The notes: a model not told the origin generated them from the letters alone. A DNA stretch of 64,000 nucleotides from Achromobacter spanius (GCF_029637605.1 NZ_CP121261.1:3162001-3226000); one strand, 5' to 3'; shown: positions 1 through 8,872, numbered from the stretch's first letter. Numbers and translations: made by a program.

Positions 1-36
1 GCGAAGAGGGCGCCCGCACGAGGTTGTTAGCGAAAC

Positions 37-676
37 ATGTCTGATACCTTGGCCCCCACCCTGCAAGGCGGCGCCGCGTCGCCCGCCGAGCCCGTGTTCT
101 ACGTCCCGGGCGAACACCACCCCAAGAACGGCACCCTGCTGGGCTTTTGGGTCTACCTGATGAGCGACTGCCTCATCTTTGCCTGCCTGTTCGCCGTCTA
201 TGGCGTGCTGGGCCGCAGCTACGCGGCGGGCCCGTCCGGCGCCGACCTGTTCGACCTGCCCCTGGTGGCGGTGAACACGTCGCTGCTGCTGCTGTCGTCC
301 ATCACCTACGGTTTCGCCATGCTGGAGATGCGGCGCAACCGCATCGGCGCCACGCAGTTGTGGCTGGCATCACCGGCATCCTGGGCCTGGGCTTCCTGTC
401 GCTGGAAATCTATGAATTCGCGCACCTGATCCACCTGGGCGCGGGCCGCAGCGCAGCGCCTTCCTGTCGGCATTCTTCACGTTGGTTGGCACGCACGGCT
501 TGCACGTCACCTTCGGCATCGTCTGGCTGGTGACGATGATGATCCAGGTCCGCCTGCACGGCCTGATCCCCGAGAACCGCCGCCGCCTGATGTGCCTGTC
601 GCTGTTCTGGCACTTCCTGGACCTGATCTGGGTGGGGGTGTTCACCTTCGTGTATCTGATGGGAGTACTGCCATGA
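37..676 (+). pseudogene. cyoC: Cytochrome bo3 ubiquinol oxidase subunit III, split by two 1-base contractions
   Basis: Subunit III of the haem-copper quinol oxidase, an inner-membrane protein. The family sequence runs through all three forward frames: the N-terminal half (FWVYLMSDC, LLLSSITYG) in frame 1, the middle ([13 protein letters not shown]) in frame 3, and the C-terminal part ([20 protein letters not shown]) in frame 2. The breaks sit near 366-367, where restoring a G gives Trp-Leu-Gly-Ile-Thr, and near 446-447, where restoring a C gives Gly-Pro-Gln-Arg. Both look like GGG and CCC runs read as two bases. The repaired gene would be 642 nt (213 residues), close to the E. coli length of 204. 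cyoD overlaps the stop as ATGA. Two identical-type errors 80 bases apart, in an otherwise conserved gene with intact neighbours, suggest a sequencing or consensus error rather than decay. As written, no full-length subunit is made. Confidence 0.9.
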
Positions 677-1080
677 GCTCGCACATGGATAACCTGGCTG
701 ATCGCGGCCACCATGGCAACGGCCATGACCACCATGACGACGACGGCGCCAGCCACGGCACCATGAAGAGCTACGTCACGGGGTTCATCCTGGCGGGCAT
801 CCTGACCGCGATCCCCTTCTGGCTGGTCATGGATCGCGTGTTCGAGAGTTCCCGCACAACCGCCCTGATCATCCTGGCGTTCGCCATGGTGCAGATCGTG
901 GTCCATCTGGTGTACTTCCTGCACATGGACACCAAGTCCGAAAGCGGCTGGAACATGTTGGCGTTAATATTCACGCTGGTGCTGGTCGTAATCACGCTCA
1001 GCGGATCAATCTGGATCATGTATCACTTGAACTCCAATATGATGCCCATGTCCATACACGACATGCGGAATATGCCCTGA
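673..1080 (+). CDS. cyoD: Cytochrome bo3 ubiquinol oxidase subunit IV
   Basis: Small inner-membrane subunit IV of the bo3 quinol oxidase, needed for assembly of the complex. The product has 135 residues, a His/Asp-rich N-terminus at about residues 14-30 and three hydrophobic helices at about 36-57, 65-88 and 98-121. The family motif around [14 protein letters not shown] is present. The ATG at 673 overlaps the cyoC stop (ATGA), which argues for translational coupling, and the stop overlaps the SURF1 start by one base. The His-rich N-terminus is longer than in E. coli CyoD; metal binding is possible but unproven. Confidence 0.92.
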   Translation: MSSHMDNLADRGHHGNGHDHHDDDGASHGTMKSYVTGFILAGILTAIPFWLVMDRVFESSRTTALIILAFAMVQIVVHLVYFLHMDTKSESGWNMLALIFTLVLVVITLSGSIWIMYHLNSNMMPMSIHDMRNMP

Positions 1081-1865
1081 TGGCAGCAGTAAAAGACTCC
1101 ACAAGCAGCGACTCCCCCCGTAAACCGCGCAGCAAAACCACCCTGGTCATTCTGGGGGTGGTTGCTGCCGTGCTCTTCGCGGGTTTGTGCGCCCTGGGCA
1201 CCTGGCAGGTGCATCGCCTGGCCTGGAAGCAAGAGCTGATCTCGCAGGTGCAGCAGCGCGCGCACGCGCCCACCGCACCAGCGCCGGGCAAGCCGGACTG
1301 GCGTGGCCTGACCGCCGGCAACGCTGAATACCGCCACGTGACGGCAACCGGTACCTACCAGTACGACCGCCAGACGCTGGTGCAGGCGGCCACCGAACTG
1401 GGCAGCGGCTATTGGGTCATGACCCCCTTGCAACTGGCCAATGGCGGCGGCACGGTGCTGGTCAACCGGGGTTTCGTGCTGCCGCAGTGGCGCAAGAATC
1501 AGGCGGCTTCCCCCCCGCCGCCCGCCGCCGAGGCCCGCGTCACCGGGCTGCTGCGCATGGGCGAGCCGGGCAGCGGTTTCCTGCGCAACAACGATCCGGC
1601 CGCCAACCTCTGGTATTCGCGTGACTTGCCGGGCATCGCCACGGCGCGCGGCCTGACGGACGTAGCGCCCTACTTCATCGATGCCGACGCCGCGTCCAGC
1701 CCCAGCCGCGACCCGGCCCAGGCGCCCGTAGGCGGTCTGACCGTATTGACCTTCCCGAACAATCACCTGGTCTATGCCATTACCTGGTATGCCCTGGCGC
1801 TGATGATCATTGTTGGCGTGGTGATCTTCGTGCGCGAAGAAAAGCGCGGGCGCGGCAAGGGCTGA
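1080..1865 (+). CDS. SURF1 family cytochrome oxidase assembly protein
   Basis: SURF1-type factor of 261 residues, known in the family to help haem insertion into haem-copper oxidases. It has the family layout: an N-terminal membrane helix at about 22-43, a long periplasmic loop with the conserved GTYQYDRQTLV and VLVNRGFV segments, and a C-terminal helix at about 232-251. Its ATG overlaps the cyoD stop by one base, so it is the last gene of the cyo operon, and a strong terminator follows 46 bases later. Many betaproteobacterial bo3 operons end this way. Its exact role for a bo-type (haem o) enzyme is inferred from position. Confidence 0.9.
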   Translation: MAAVKDSTSSDSPRKPRSKTTLVILGVVAAVLFAGLCALGTWQVHRLAWKQELISQVQQRAHAPTAPAPGKPDWRGLTAGNAEYRHVTATGTYQYDRQTLVQAATELGSGYWVMTPLQLANGGGTVLVNRGFVLPQWRKNQAASPPPPAAEARVTGLLRMGEPGSGFLRNNDPAANLWYSRDLPGIATARGLTDVAPYFIDADAASSPSRDPAQAPVGGLTVLTFPNNHLVYAITWYALALMIIVGVVIFVREEKRGRGKG

Positions 1866-1910
1866 GAGAGAGATAGCTGCGCCTCAGTTCCGCATTTCGG
1901 GTTGACCTTA

Positions 1911-1947
1911 AAGCCGCGCCGCCCTTCTTGGGCGGCGCGGCTTTTTC
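1911..1947 (+). terminator. Rho-independent terminator of the cyo operon
   Basis: A perfect 14-bp stem (1911-1924 with 1930-1943) around a TTCTT loop, followed by a T run to 1946. It closes the cyoCD-SURF1 operon. The A-poor flank on the other side makes it mainly a plus-strand terminator, although it also separates the operon from the convergent nadV. Confidence 0.92.
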
Positions 1948-1990
1948 ATGGGTGGTGCAGGGGTTTAGCGCATGGGTTTAGCGCAACGGT

Positions 1991-3685
1991 TCAACGCTGC
2001 GGCCAGGCAATGCTGCCCGGTTCGGGGCACACCCACGAACCTTGCAGCCGCTCGCGGATCTGCGCCAGGTTCTGCTCAACCAGCAGCTGGCCGTCGCGAA
2101 ACACCGGCACCAGCGCGCCGCCCGCCGCTTGCTCGGGCGTTTGCTGATCGTGCAGCACATAACCCGTGGCGGTTTCTTCCACCCGCAGCAAGCCCTTGGC
2201 TGAACGCTTCACGCCGGAATCCGTCACCGGGTCCTTCACCAGTTCTTCGGGCTCGCCATTGACTTCGGCATACGTCGCCTTCAACGCCCAGCCAAAGCTG
2301 TCGCGCGTCAGGTACTGATAGGTGTAGGAGCCAATGCCCAGCACCACGTTGCCCGATGCAAAGCCCTTTCTTTCAAGCCGGACCAGAATGTCGCGGCCAC
2401 GCGCCAAGGTGATGGAGTCGCCGTAGATCAGGCCCACGTGCGAGTCCAGCAGCTTGTAGCCGCGTTCCGTCACGACCCCGCCGAAGAGGTCCCACAGACA
2501 CTGCACCGCGCCCTTTACCTCGGCCTCGCGCAGCGTTTGCGTGGCGTGGGCCTTGTCGTCCAGCAGCCAATACTGGCCGGTGCCGGCATCGCGCACGGCC
2601 TCGGCGCCGTCGCGGCGGGCGGCGGCCAAGGCGTCACCGTCGTCCACGCTGGGTACATCGGTGCAGAAGTAGCCCGTCAGGATCTTCACGGGGTCGCCGG
2701 AATCGGGGCGGAACACCACCTTGGCGTTGCCGAAGGCGTCAGGCTGGCGCGACAGGATTTCGGGCTTGAGCGCAGCGGCAAAATCCGTCACCACCTGCCA
2801 GAAGTCCCAGGTGTCCGACACCACCGACACGATGCCCGCCGGGTACACCTGCGTGACCAGTCGGCGGATGGTCTCGATCTCGCCTTCCTTGCTGCCCAGG
2901 CACATCACGGAGTGCTCGGTGGCCGGCACCGAGCCGCCGACCAGTTCGCGGTCGGAGTCGGCGCCGTAGATGTCTTCCAGATAGTCGATGGCGGGAATCG
3001 TGTCGGTGCCGGTGAATGACAGCAAGTGGCCCGCGCCGCTCTTGCGGGCGTCGTACAGGCCCGACATGCCGCGCATGGAAAAGTCGTGGCCCTGCCAGTT
3101 CACGAAGTCCATCGGGCTGCCGGTCAGGCGCGCGAAGTACGTCAACAACTTGCGGTATTCAAAGGCGATGGTGGCCACCGTGGACGGCTTCCACGATTCG
3201 CAGCTGAACAGGGTTTCGATATACGTCACCAGCCACGCAAAGTCGGGGTGCGTGTTGATGAAGGTGACCGGCGGCACGCGGATATCGATACGCGCGCCTT
3301 CCGGCACGGACCGGATTTCCAGCGGCAGATAGCCCAGTTCGTACAAGGCCTGCAAGTGGTCCACGGTGACCGCGCCCTTGCCCAACGCGTTATCCACACG
3401 GCGCTGATACTGCCGCACGGCGGCGCCTGCCGGCTTGCCGAAGAATTCGCGATTGAACAGGTCAATCAGGATTTCCTTGATGAAGCCTTGCAGGCCGAAC
3501 CAGACGATCTTGTCGTCGTACAGCTCAGGCAGCACCGGGGCCAAACGCGCCGAACGCGGCGTGAAGTTGGCCAGGATCTTGTTGGTGCCCTTGGGGTACT
3601 GGAACGGGTGGCCCGTCTTGTAGAAGTCCGCTTGCAGGAAGGGGTTGATGCCATTCTTGACGGTGAGGGGTTCGGGGGCATTCAT
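1991..3685 (-). CDS. nadV: Nicotinamide phosphoribosyltransferase
   Basis: Enzyme of 564 residues joining nicotinamide and PRPP to give nicotinamide mononucleotide, the one-step NAD salvage route (NadV/Nampt family). The N-terminal FLQADFYKTGHPFQYP segment, the PRPP-binding FRPDSGDP motif and the C-terminal TRDSFGWALKAT region match the family, as does the length. I chose the ATG at 3685 because an AGAAGGA ribosome site lies 8 bases upstream; the longer open frame begins inside prs and adds 37 unrelated residues. It is the third gene of the minus-strand unit nrtR-prs-nadV, 22 bases after prs, whose product supplies the PRPP it uses. Confidence 0.93.
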   Translation of the reverse strand: MNAPEPLTVKNGINPFLQADFYKTGHPFQYPKGTNKILANFTPRSARLAPVLPELYDDKIVWFGLQGFIKEILIDLFNREFFGKPAGAAVRQYQRRVDNALGKGAVTVDHLQALYELGYLPLEIRSVPEGARIDIRVPPVTFINTHPDFAWLVTYIETLFSCESWKPSTVATIAFEYRKLLTYFARLTGSPMDFVNWQGHDFSMRGMSGLYDARKSGAGHLLSFTGTDTIPAIDYLEDIYGADSDRELVGGSVPATEHSVMCLGSKEGEIETIRRLVTQVYPAGIVSVVSDTWDFWQVVTDFAAALKPEILSRQPDAFGNAKVVFRPDSGDPVKILTGYFCTDVPSVDDGDALAAARRDGAEAVRDAGTGQYWLLDDKAHATQTLREAEVKGAVQCLWDLFGGVVTERGYKLLDSHVGLIYGDSITLARGRDILVRLERKGFASGNVVLGIGSYTYQYLTRDSFGWALKATYAEVNGEPEELVKDPVTDSGVKRSAKGLLRVEETATGYVLHDQQTPEQAAGGALVPVFRDGQLLVEQNLAQIRERLQGSWVCPEPGSIAWPQR

Positions 3686-3707
3686 GGTGCGGGTTCCTTC
3701 TTGGCGT

Positions 3708-4550
3708 TCAGTTTTCAATGTTGACGAGCACCGGCGCGTCCGCGCCTTCGGCATCCGTCCAGTCATAAGCGGTGAAGATGCCGGCGTAGCGGGCATTCAG
3801 TTCGACCAAGCCCTTGCTGAAGATGCCGTGCGTGACATACAGGTACAGCGGTTGACGGGTCTTGTCGCCCAGAGCGGCGGCCAGTTCCAGGAACGTGCGG
3901 CCGCCGTCGCAGATGTCGTCCACCACCAGCACGGGCTGATCGGGAATATCGTCAGGCACGCGCGTTTCAGTGATGCGGCCGGTCCGCGTGTCGCGCACCT
4001 TTTCGGCATAGCGAACGTCCGCCACGCCCAGCGCCTTGGCCAAGGCCTGCACGCGCTTGCGGGCGCCTGCGTCCGGGGCCATCAGCGTAACGCCCTGGGC
4101 AAAGGCGGGCGCGGCCAGCGCGTTTTTCAGGAATGCCGCGGCGTCCACCACGCGCAAGCGCTGCAACAACGCGGGCGTCACGTCGCTGTGCGGTTCCACC
4201 ACGGTCACGGTGGCGTATTGCTGATCGTTGATCAGCTTGCAGAACACGGCGGCGCCCAAGGCTTCGCCGGGATTGCAGACGCGGTCCTGGCGCGCGTACG
4301 GCACGTAGGGCATGTCCAGGTGCACCGGCACCGCCGGGTTCAGGCGGCGCAAGGCGTCGGTCAGCATCAGCAATTGCATGACGTCGTTGGCCGACTTAAG
4401 TAGCGCGTGGATGCGGAACGCGCTGGCCGCATCGGCCTGGGCCCGCAGGCTGGCCGGCACCGTGACCTGGCTTTCGCCGCCGGGAAATACAAACGCGGCC
4501 GGCGTGCCGGTGATGCGTTGTCCTTCTACTACCGCAGTGATGGTGAACAT
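3708..4550 (-). CDS. Ribose-phosphate pyrophosphokinase, NAD-salvage type
   Basis: PRPP synthetase family protein of 280 residues, shorter than the usual housekeeping enzyme (about 315). It carries MPYVPYARQDR near residue 80 (the ATP/ribose-5-phosphate loop region) and the PRPP-binding loop VVDDICDGGRTF near 207, a variant of the canonical DDIxDTGGT. The ATG at 4550 has an AGGG site 6 bases upstream. Position between nrtR and nadV says it makes PRPP for nicotinamide salvage and is probably a paralogue of the main prs gene. A 96-base gap with palindromes separates it from nrtR, so it likely has its own regulated promoter. Confidence 0.9.
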   Translation of the reverse strand: MFTITAVVEGQRITGTPAAFVFPGGESQVTVPASLRAQADAASAFRIHALLKSANDVMQLLMLTDALRRLNPAVPVHLDMPYVPYARQDRVCNPGEALGAAVFCKLINDQQYATVTVVEPHSDVTPALLQRLRVVDAAAFLKNALAAPAFAQGVTLMAPDAGARKRVQALAKALGVADVRYAEKVRDTRTGRITETRVPDDIPDQPVLVVDDICDGGRTFLELAAALGDKTRQPLYLYVTHGIFSKGLVELNARYAGIFTAYDWTDAEGADAPVLVNIEN

Positions 4551-4574
4551 GATCAGCCCTTAGTGGCATTTCAA

Positions 4575-4624
4575 AACTAAGTTAGGTAAGTATAAAACTA
4601 CTTATTGTTTGTTTGCAACTAAGT
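4575..4624 (-). promoter_or_regulatory. Candidate NrtR operator/promoter region of prs-nadV
   Basis: AT-rich 50-base patch in GC-rich surroundings. It holds a perfect inverted repeat TAAGTA-N6-TACTTA (4587-4604) flanked by two direct copies of AACTAAGT (4575-4582 and 4617-4624) set exactly 42 bases, four helical turns, apart. The first flank extends to the palindrome AACTAAGTT. It lies 25-75 bases before the prs start and just after nrtR. Binding by NrtR is inferred from position. Confidence 0.6.
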
Positions 4625-4646
4625 AGTGAATGGACGTCGCCCGGTG

Positions 4647-5300
4647 CTATCCGACGCTACGGTCGAACAAGGTGAAGCCCTTCAGGCGATACAACTGCGC
4701 GGGCCGCTGCGCGCCCCCGACATGTTCGCCGGTGGCTTCCAACACGCCCCATGCTTCCATCTTGCGACGGAAGTTCGACTTTTCCAGCCGTGTCTGCAAG
4801 ATCGCTTCGTAGGTGTGTTGAAGCTCCGTCAGCGTGAAGCGTTCGGGCAGCAGGAAAAACGGCAAGGTGGAATAGCTGGACTTGCCACGCAGACGGGCGA
4901 CCGCGGCGGCGATGATCTCGGCGTGGTCAAACGCCAGCGGCGGCAGTGCGTCCACACTGACGAAACGGAAGTCGGCTTGCGTGGCGGCTTCCAATTCCGC
5001 TGCCGGCACCAGCGCCACGTATGAGACCGACAGCGACCATTGTCGCGGGTCGCGGTCTTTGCCGGAGAACACCTGCAACTGTTCCAGGTAGCGCGGTTCA
5101 AAGCCAGTCTTTTCCCGCAGGACACGGCGGATGCTGGCTTCGGTGTCGCCGTCTTCGTCCACATGCACCACACCGCCCGGCAAGGCCGTGGCGTTCTTGA
5201 AGGGATCGCGGTCGCGCTGGTGCAGGGCAATTTCCAGGACGCCTGCCCGCAAGGTGAGCAGGACGGCGTCGACGGTGACGAGAGGCAGTGGATAGTCCAC
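4647..5300 (-). CDS. nrtR: NrtR-type Nudix/winged-helix repressor of NAD metabolism
   Basis: Regulator of 217 residues. An N-terminal Nudix fold (about 5-145) carries a degenerate Nudix box: GGVV at its start but LREKTGF where active hydrolases have REUxEExGU, so hydrolysis is probably lost, as is usual in NrtR. The C-terminal part (about 150-217, FTLTELQHTYEAIL to the end) is the winged-helix domain. NrtR proteins repress NAD genes and release DNA on binding ADP-ribose. The frame starts with GTG at 5300 and no in-frame ATG is available upstream. It is followed on the same strand by prs and nadV, fitting control of nicotinamide salvage. A porin diverges upstream. Confidence 0.9.
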   Translation of the reverse strand: MDYPLPLVTVDAVLLTLRAGVLEIALHQRDRDPFKNATALPGGVVHVDEDGDTEASIRRVLREKTGFEPRYLEQLQVFSGKDRDPRQWSLSVSYVALVPAAELEAATQADFRFVSVDALPPLAFDHAEIIAAAVARLRGKSSYSTLPFFLLPERFTLTELQHTYEAILQTRLEKSNFRRKMEAWGVLEATGEHVGGAQRPAQLYRLKGFTLFDRSVG

Positions 5301-5564
5301 GGGCGGGTTCCATGAATGAAGCTTCGGGGCAAGATGCCACTATCAGGAGGCGCGGTCAATCGTGAGAGCGACCACCATGTTGCGTTGGGACGATTTCGAG
5401 ATATTCCATCCCCATTTCTTAGGCGAAATAGCCGGAAAATCCCGCCCGATACCAGGCAGATGGCGCAAATGTTCTACACTTCCGGCCGGGAACACCGCCT
5501 GGCTCCATGCCCGGCGTGCTGTTCCCTTTGTGTTTTTTAACCTTGATCCACAGGAGTTCCCCGG

Positions 5565-6674
5565 ATGAAAAAGACGCTGCTCGCCGCCGCGATGCTGACC
5601 GCTTTTACAGGCATTGCGCAGGCAGAACCGTCAGTCACCCTCTATGGTGTCATCGACACCGGCATCGGCTACAACAAAATCAAAGGCGACGGCTACAGCG
5701 GTAGCAAGCTCGGCATGATCAACGGCATCCAGGCCGGCTCCCGCTGGGGCCTGCGCGGATCCGACGATCTGGGCGATGGCCTGCGCGCCGTCTTCAAGCT
5801 GGAAAGCGGGTTTGACTCCGCCAACGGCCAACGCGGCCAATCGGGCCGCCTGTTCGGCCGCCAAGCCACCATCGGTTTGGCCAACGACGCCTGGGGTTCG
5901 ATCGATTTCGGTCGCCAGGCCACCATCGGCTCGAACTACCTGGCCGACATCGACCCCTTCTACACCAGCTACACCCAGTCGAACCTGGGCCTGGGGTTCA
6001 GCGCGGCCAACACCATGCGCTGGGACAACATGGTCATGTACCGCACGCCGTCGGTGAATGGCTTTGAATTCGGGATCGGGTACTCGTTCAACGCCGACGA
6101 CACGACCGCCGACCAAACGGGCTTTCGCACCGCCGACAACACGCGCGGCATCACCGCCGGCCTGCGCTACGTGCAAGGCCCGCTGAACGTTGCGCTGACC
6201 TACGACCAACTGAACGGTTCCAACCGCAGCACCACGATCGACAACGACGCCACGCCGCGCCAATACGCGCTGGGCGTGTCCTACGACCTGGAAGTGGTGA
6301 AACTTGCCGCCGCTTACGGCCGCACCACCGACGGCTGGTTTGTTGGCCAGGACCTGCCGGCCGGCACGCCCTTCAGCGACGAATTCGGCACCAACCGCTT
6401 CGTGAACGGTTTCAAGGCCAACGCCTACATGCTGGGCGCGACCCTGCCCACCGGCGCGGCCGGCAGCCTGTTCGCCTCGTGGCAGCACGTGGCCCCGTCC
6501 AATGACAAACTGACGGGCGGCGACGCCAACATGAACGTCTACAGCGTGGGCTACACCTACGACCTGTCCAAGCGCACCAACCTGTACGCCTACGGTTCGT
6601 ACGGTACGGACTACGCGTTCATCGACGGCTTGAAGAGCACCGCCGCGGGCGTGGGCATCCGCCACCAATTCTAA
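5565..6674 (+). CDS. Outer-membrane porin, porin_4 family
   Basis: General diffusion porin of 369 residues. It has a Sec signal peptide ending at about residue 20 (AQA|EPS), the opening strand VTLYGVIDTGIGY, the SRWGLRGSDDLGDGL motif, the loop-3-like FGRQATIGLAN region, many alternating beta strands and the terminal Phe used by the BAM machinery. An AGGAG site lies 8 bases before the ATG. The 264 bases upstream (5301-5564), divergent from nrtR, hold no gene; I could not assign a promoter there with confidence. Confidence 0.95.
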   Translation: MKKTLLAAAMLTAFTGIAQAEPSVTLYGVIDTGIGYNKIKGDGYSGSKLGMINGIQAGSRWGLRGSDDLGDGLRAVFKLESGFDSANGQRGQSGRLFGRQATIGLANDAWGSIDFGRQATIGSNYLADIDPFYTSYTQSNLGLGFSAANTMRWDNMVMYRTPSVNGFEFGIGYSFNADDTTADQTGFRTADNTRGITAGLRYVQGPLNVALTYDQLNGSNRSTTIDNDATPRQYALGVSYDLEVVKLAAAYGRTTDGWFVGQDLPAGTPFSDEFGTNRFVNGFKANAYMLGATLPTGAAGSLFASWQHVAPSNDKLTGGDANMNVYSVGYTYDLSKRTNLYAYGSYGTDYAFIDGLKSTAAGVGIRHQF

Positions 6675-6729
6675 GCGGCTTGGCAACGGGGCGCGCCGTG
6701 CAAGCCTGTACGGCGGGCCCCGCTTGCGC

Positions 6730-7401
6730 TCAGCGCGCCTGCGCGCGTTCCAGCAGTTGCACAATTTCTGCCTGGCCGCGCTGCCGGGCGTGCTGCAAGG
6801 GGCTACGGCCTTCGCGATTGGCCAGATTCACATCGGCGCCGGCCGCGATCAGCAACGCCACAATCGCCTGATGCCGCGGGCCGCCGTCGCTCAGAATGAT
6901 GGCCTCGAGCAGCCCCGTCCACCCCAGCCGGTTCACATGATTCGGGTCGACGCCCGCTTGCAGCAGCGTCCGTACCACATCCACATGCCCGCGCTCGCAG
7001 GCCGGAATCAGCGCCGTGCCGCCATACCGGTTGGTGCTGCGCAGATCAGCGCCATGGCGCAAGGTCAATTCAAGAATCTCGCGATACCCCTGGGCGCCGG
7101 CCAGCAGGTAGGCGCTGTCCTGCAGGCGGTTCTGCGCGTTCACGTCCGCGCCCGCCTCGATCAGCACGCGCGCCGTTTCCACCTGGTTGGCTTGCGTCGC
7201 GCGCAACAGGGCCGTGTTGCCCTCCCCATCGCGCCCATCCAGCGGCACGCCCTGCGCCAATAATTCGCGCACGCGCGTGGCGTCGCCTTGCGCGGCGGCT
7301 TCCCGCAACTGCGCGGCCGGGTTTACGGCGGCGCCGGCTTGTGAGCCCAGGGCGCCCAGCATCAAAACAAAAACCACCCGCCAGTGTCTGAGGGTTGCCA
7401 T
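6730..7401 (-). CDS. Secreted ankyrin-repeat protein
   Basis: Protein of 223 residues with a signal peptide (about 1-24, ending GAA|AVN) and about five ankyrin repeats from residue 27 to the end. Repeat cores such as GNTALLRATQANQVETARVL, GGTALIPACERGHVDVV and GRSPLQHARQRG are visible. Periplasmic ankyrin proteins of this size occur beside catalase or other envelope genes in many proteobacteria, usually as protein-binding partners, but no partner is evident here. It is convergent with the porin and divergent from the lipoprotein gene. Partner and function are not known. Confidence 0.88.
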   Translation of the reverse strand: MATLRHWRVVFVLMLGALGSQAGAAVNPAAQLREAAAQGDATRVRELLAQGVPLDGRDGEGNTALLRATQANQVETARVLIEAGADVNAQNRLQDSAYLLAGAQGYREILELTLRHGADLRSTNRYGGTALIPACERGHVDVVRTLLQAGVDPNHVNRLGWTGLLEAIILSDGGPRHQAIVALLIAAGADVNLANREGRSPLQHARQRGQAEIVQLLERAQAR

Positions 7402-7552
7402 TGCCCGTATCCTCCCGTTTGAATCGAGGCCTGATTATGGACAACCCCTTGATCGATGGGAAATATGTCTGTCATCTTGGTCAATGCAATATGGGAGAAA
7501 CACGATCCAGTCATGATTGGATACTTTTCTATCGCAACGTCACCCCTGCCCC

Positions 7553-8872
7553 ATGACCTCTCAACCTGCCCGCTTCCTGCCCCTACACCCTGTCGCGCGC
7601 CTGCTGGCCGCGCTTTTTCTGCCGCTGGCGCTCGCCGCGTGCAACGGCGGCAGCGATGATGACAATGACGACGCCGTGCCGCCGGTCGTCGTCGCGCCGC
7701 CGGTAGAGCAACCCACTCCCGAGCCCGAACCCGAAACGCCAACGCGCAACACGGCCTACCTGAACACCAAGGCCGGCGACGTCATCCAGGTGCGAATTGA
7801 GGAATTGCGGCCCACGCAGGCGGCCATCGGCTACGACCAGATCTACTACAAGCTGGGCCGCTGGCAAGGCGACTTCAACCGTTCCTGGGCCGGCGACGAC
7901 GCCCGCAAGCTGGATTATCTGGACCGCACCGTTGGCAAGAAGTTTGACGACTACTGCGAAGACATGGGCGGCACCGAGCGCGCGGCCGCGTTTGCCGACC
8001 TGGCGGCAGCCCAAGCGGCGCGCCTGGACGACCCCAGCACGTTCACCTGCCTGGACGCGCCCGGCACACACACCGAAAACCTGAAGACCGTGGTGGTCGG
8101 CTGGGACGGCAACCTGTACCTGACCGATGGCCATCACACGTTTTCGTCGCTGCGCGAGATTTTCGATGGCGGCCCCAAGCTGCCCGTGTGGGTCAAGGTG
8201 GACGCCAACTACAGCGACCTGACGACCGCTGCCGCGTTCTGGCAACGCATGGTCGACGAGCGTCGCGCCTGGCTGCGCGACGGACAGAACCAGCCCATCA
8301 CCGTGGACCAACTGCCCACCCGCCTGGGCTTGGCCAGCGCCGACGAAGCGGGCGGCATGCAGGAAGACCGTTACCGCTCGCTGGTGTACTTCACGCGCGA
8401 CATCGCCTACGAAAACGGCAGCCTGCCGGAGTTTGCGGAGTTCCTGTGGGGAGACTGGCTGCGCCGGCAAGCCGCGGGCGGCCAACTGCCCACGCTGGAC
8501 CAGTACCGCATGATGGCGCCCGCCACGCCCGCGCAGATCCTGGCGGTCAGCACGTTCAATGCGTCGCTGGTGCCCGGTGGCGCGAACGACAGCTACGCCG
8601 CCGCCGTGCGCGATGCCTCGCTGAAAATGGGCGCGCTGGCCGACACCGACATCGTGTTCGACGATCGCCAGGCCGCCAGCCTGGGCCGCATTCCCTTGGC
8701 GGCGAATGTGGCGGCGGGCGTGTCCATCAAGGATCAGCGCGACGTGCTGGAAGAATTGCCGCGCGTTGATGTCAAGGCCGATGGCTCGCCACGCAACGCC
8801 GGCAAGCTGTGGTTCGCCGTGCATTACCGCGCTTGCGGCAAGCCGGCGGCGGGTACCTGCTGGGGTTGGTAG
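7553..8872 (+). CDS. Lipoprotein with a ParB/Srx-like (ParBc_2) domain
   Basis: Predicted lipoprotein of 439 residues. The ATG at 7553 gives a clean type II signal peptide with lipobox LALAAC and acylated Cys30; the longer frame from 7517 spoils it. An Asp-rich and then a Pro/Glu-rich linker (about 31-67) precedes a ParB/sulfiredoxin-fold domain with the VRIEELRPTQ entry strand and LYLTDGHHTF motif. In this fold the (D)GHHR-type motif lines a nucleotide-binding site. Such domains normally act on DNA in the cytoplasm, so an envelope copy is unusual. Substrate unknown; neighbours give no clue. Confidence 0.75.
   Translation: MTSQPARFLPLHPVARLLAALFLPLALAACNGGSDDDNDDAVPPVVVAPPVEQPTPEPEPETPTRNTAYLNTKAGDVIQVRIEELRPTQAAIGYDQIYYKLGRWQGDFNRSWAGDDARKLDYLDRTVGKKFDDYCEDMGGTERAAAFADLAAAQAARLDDPSTFTCLDAPGTHTENLKTVVVGWDGNLYLTDGHHTFSSLREIFDGGPKLPVWVKVDANYSDLTTAAAFWQRMVDERRAWLRDGQNQPITVDQLPTRLGLASADEAGGMQEDRYRSLVYFTRDIAYENGSLPEFAEFLWGDWLRRQAAGGQLPTLDQYRMMAPATPAQILAVSTFNASLVPGGANDSYAAAVRDASLKMGALADTDIVFDDRQAASLGRIPLAANVAAGVSIKDQRDVLEELPRVDVKADGSPRNAGKLWFAVHYRACGKPAAGTCWGW

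Noticed and set aside
1..44. Possible 3' end of cyoB
   Set aside because: One frame stops at 42-44 and another at 28-30, but fewer than 15 codons are visible and none can be matched with confidence.
1991..5300. Phage-borne NAD reconstitution genes
   Set aside because: The enzymes are similar, but an NrtR regulator is present and no phage gene or attachment site is visible.
6686..6722. Bidirectional terminator between the porin and the ankyrin gene
   Set aside because: GC-rich imperfect hairpin without a T run on either side.
5631..6764. Long minus-strand open frame opposite the porin
   Set aside because: Low-complexity Val/Gly/Ala/Arg product, no family match; an antisense shadow of high-GC third positions.
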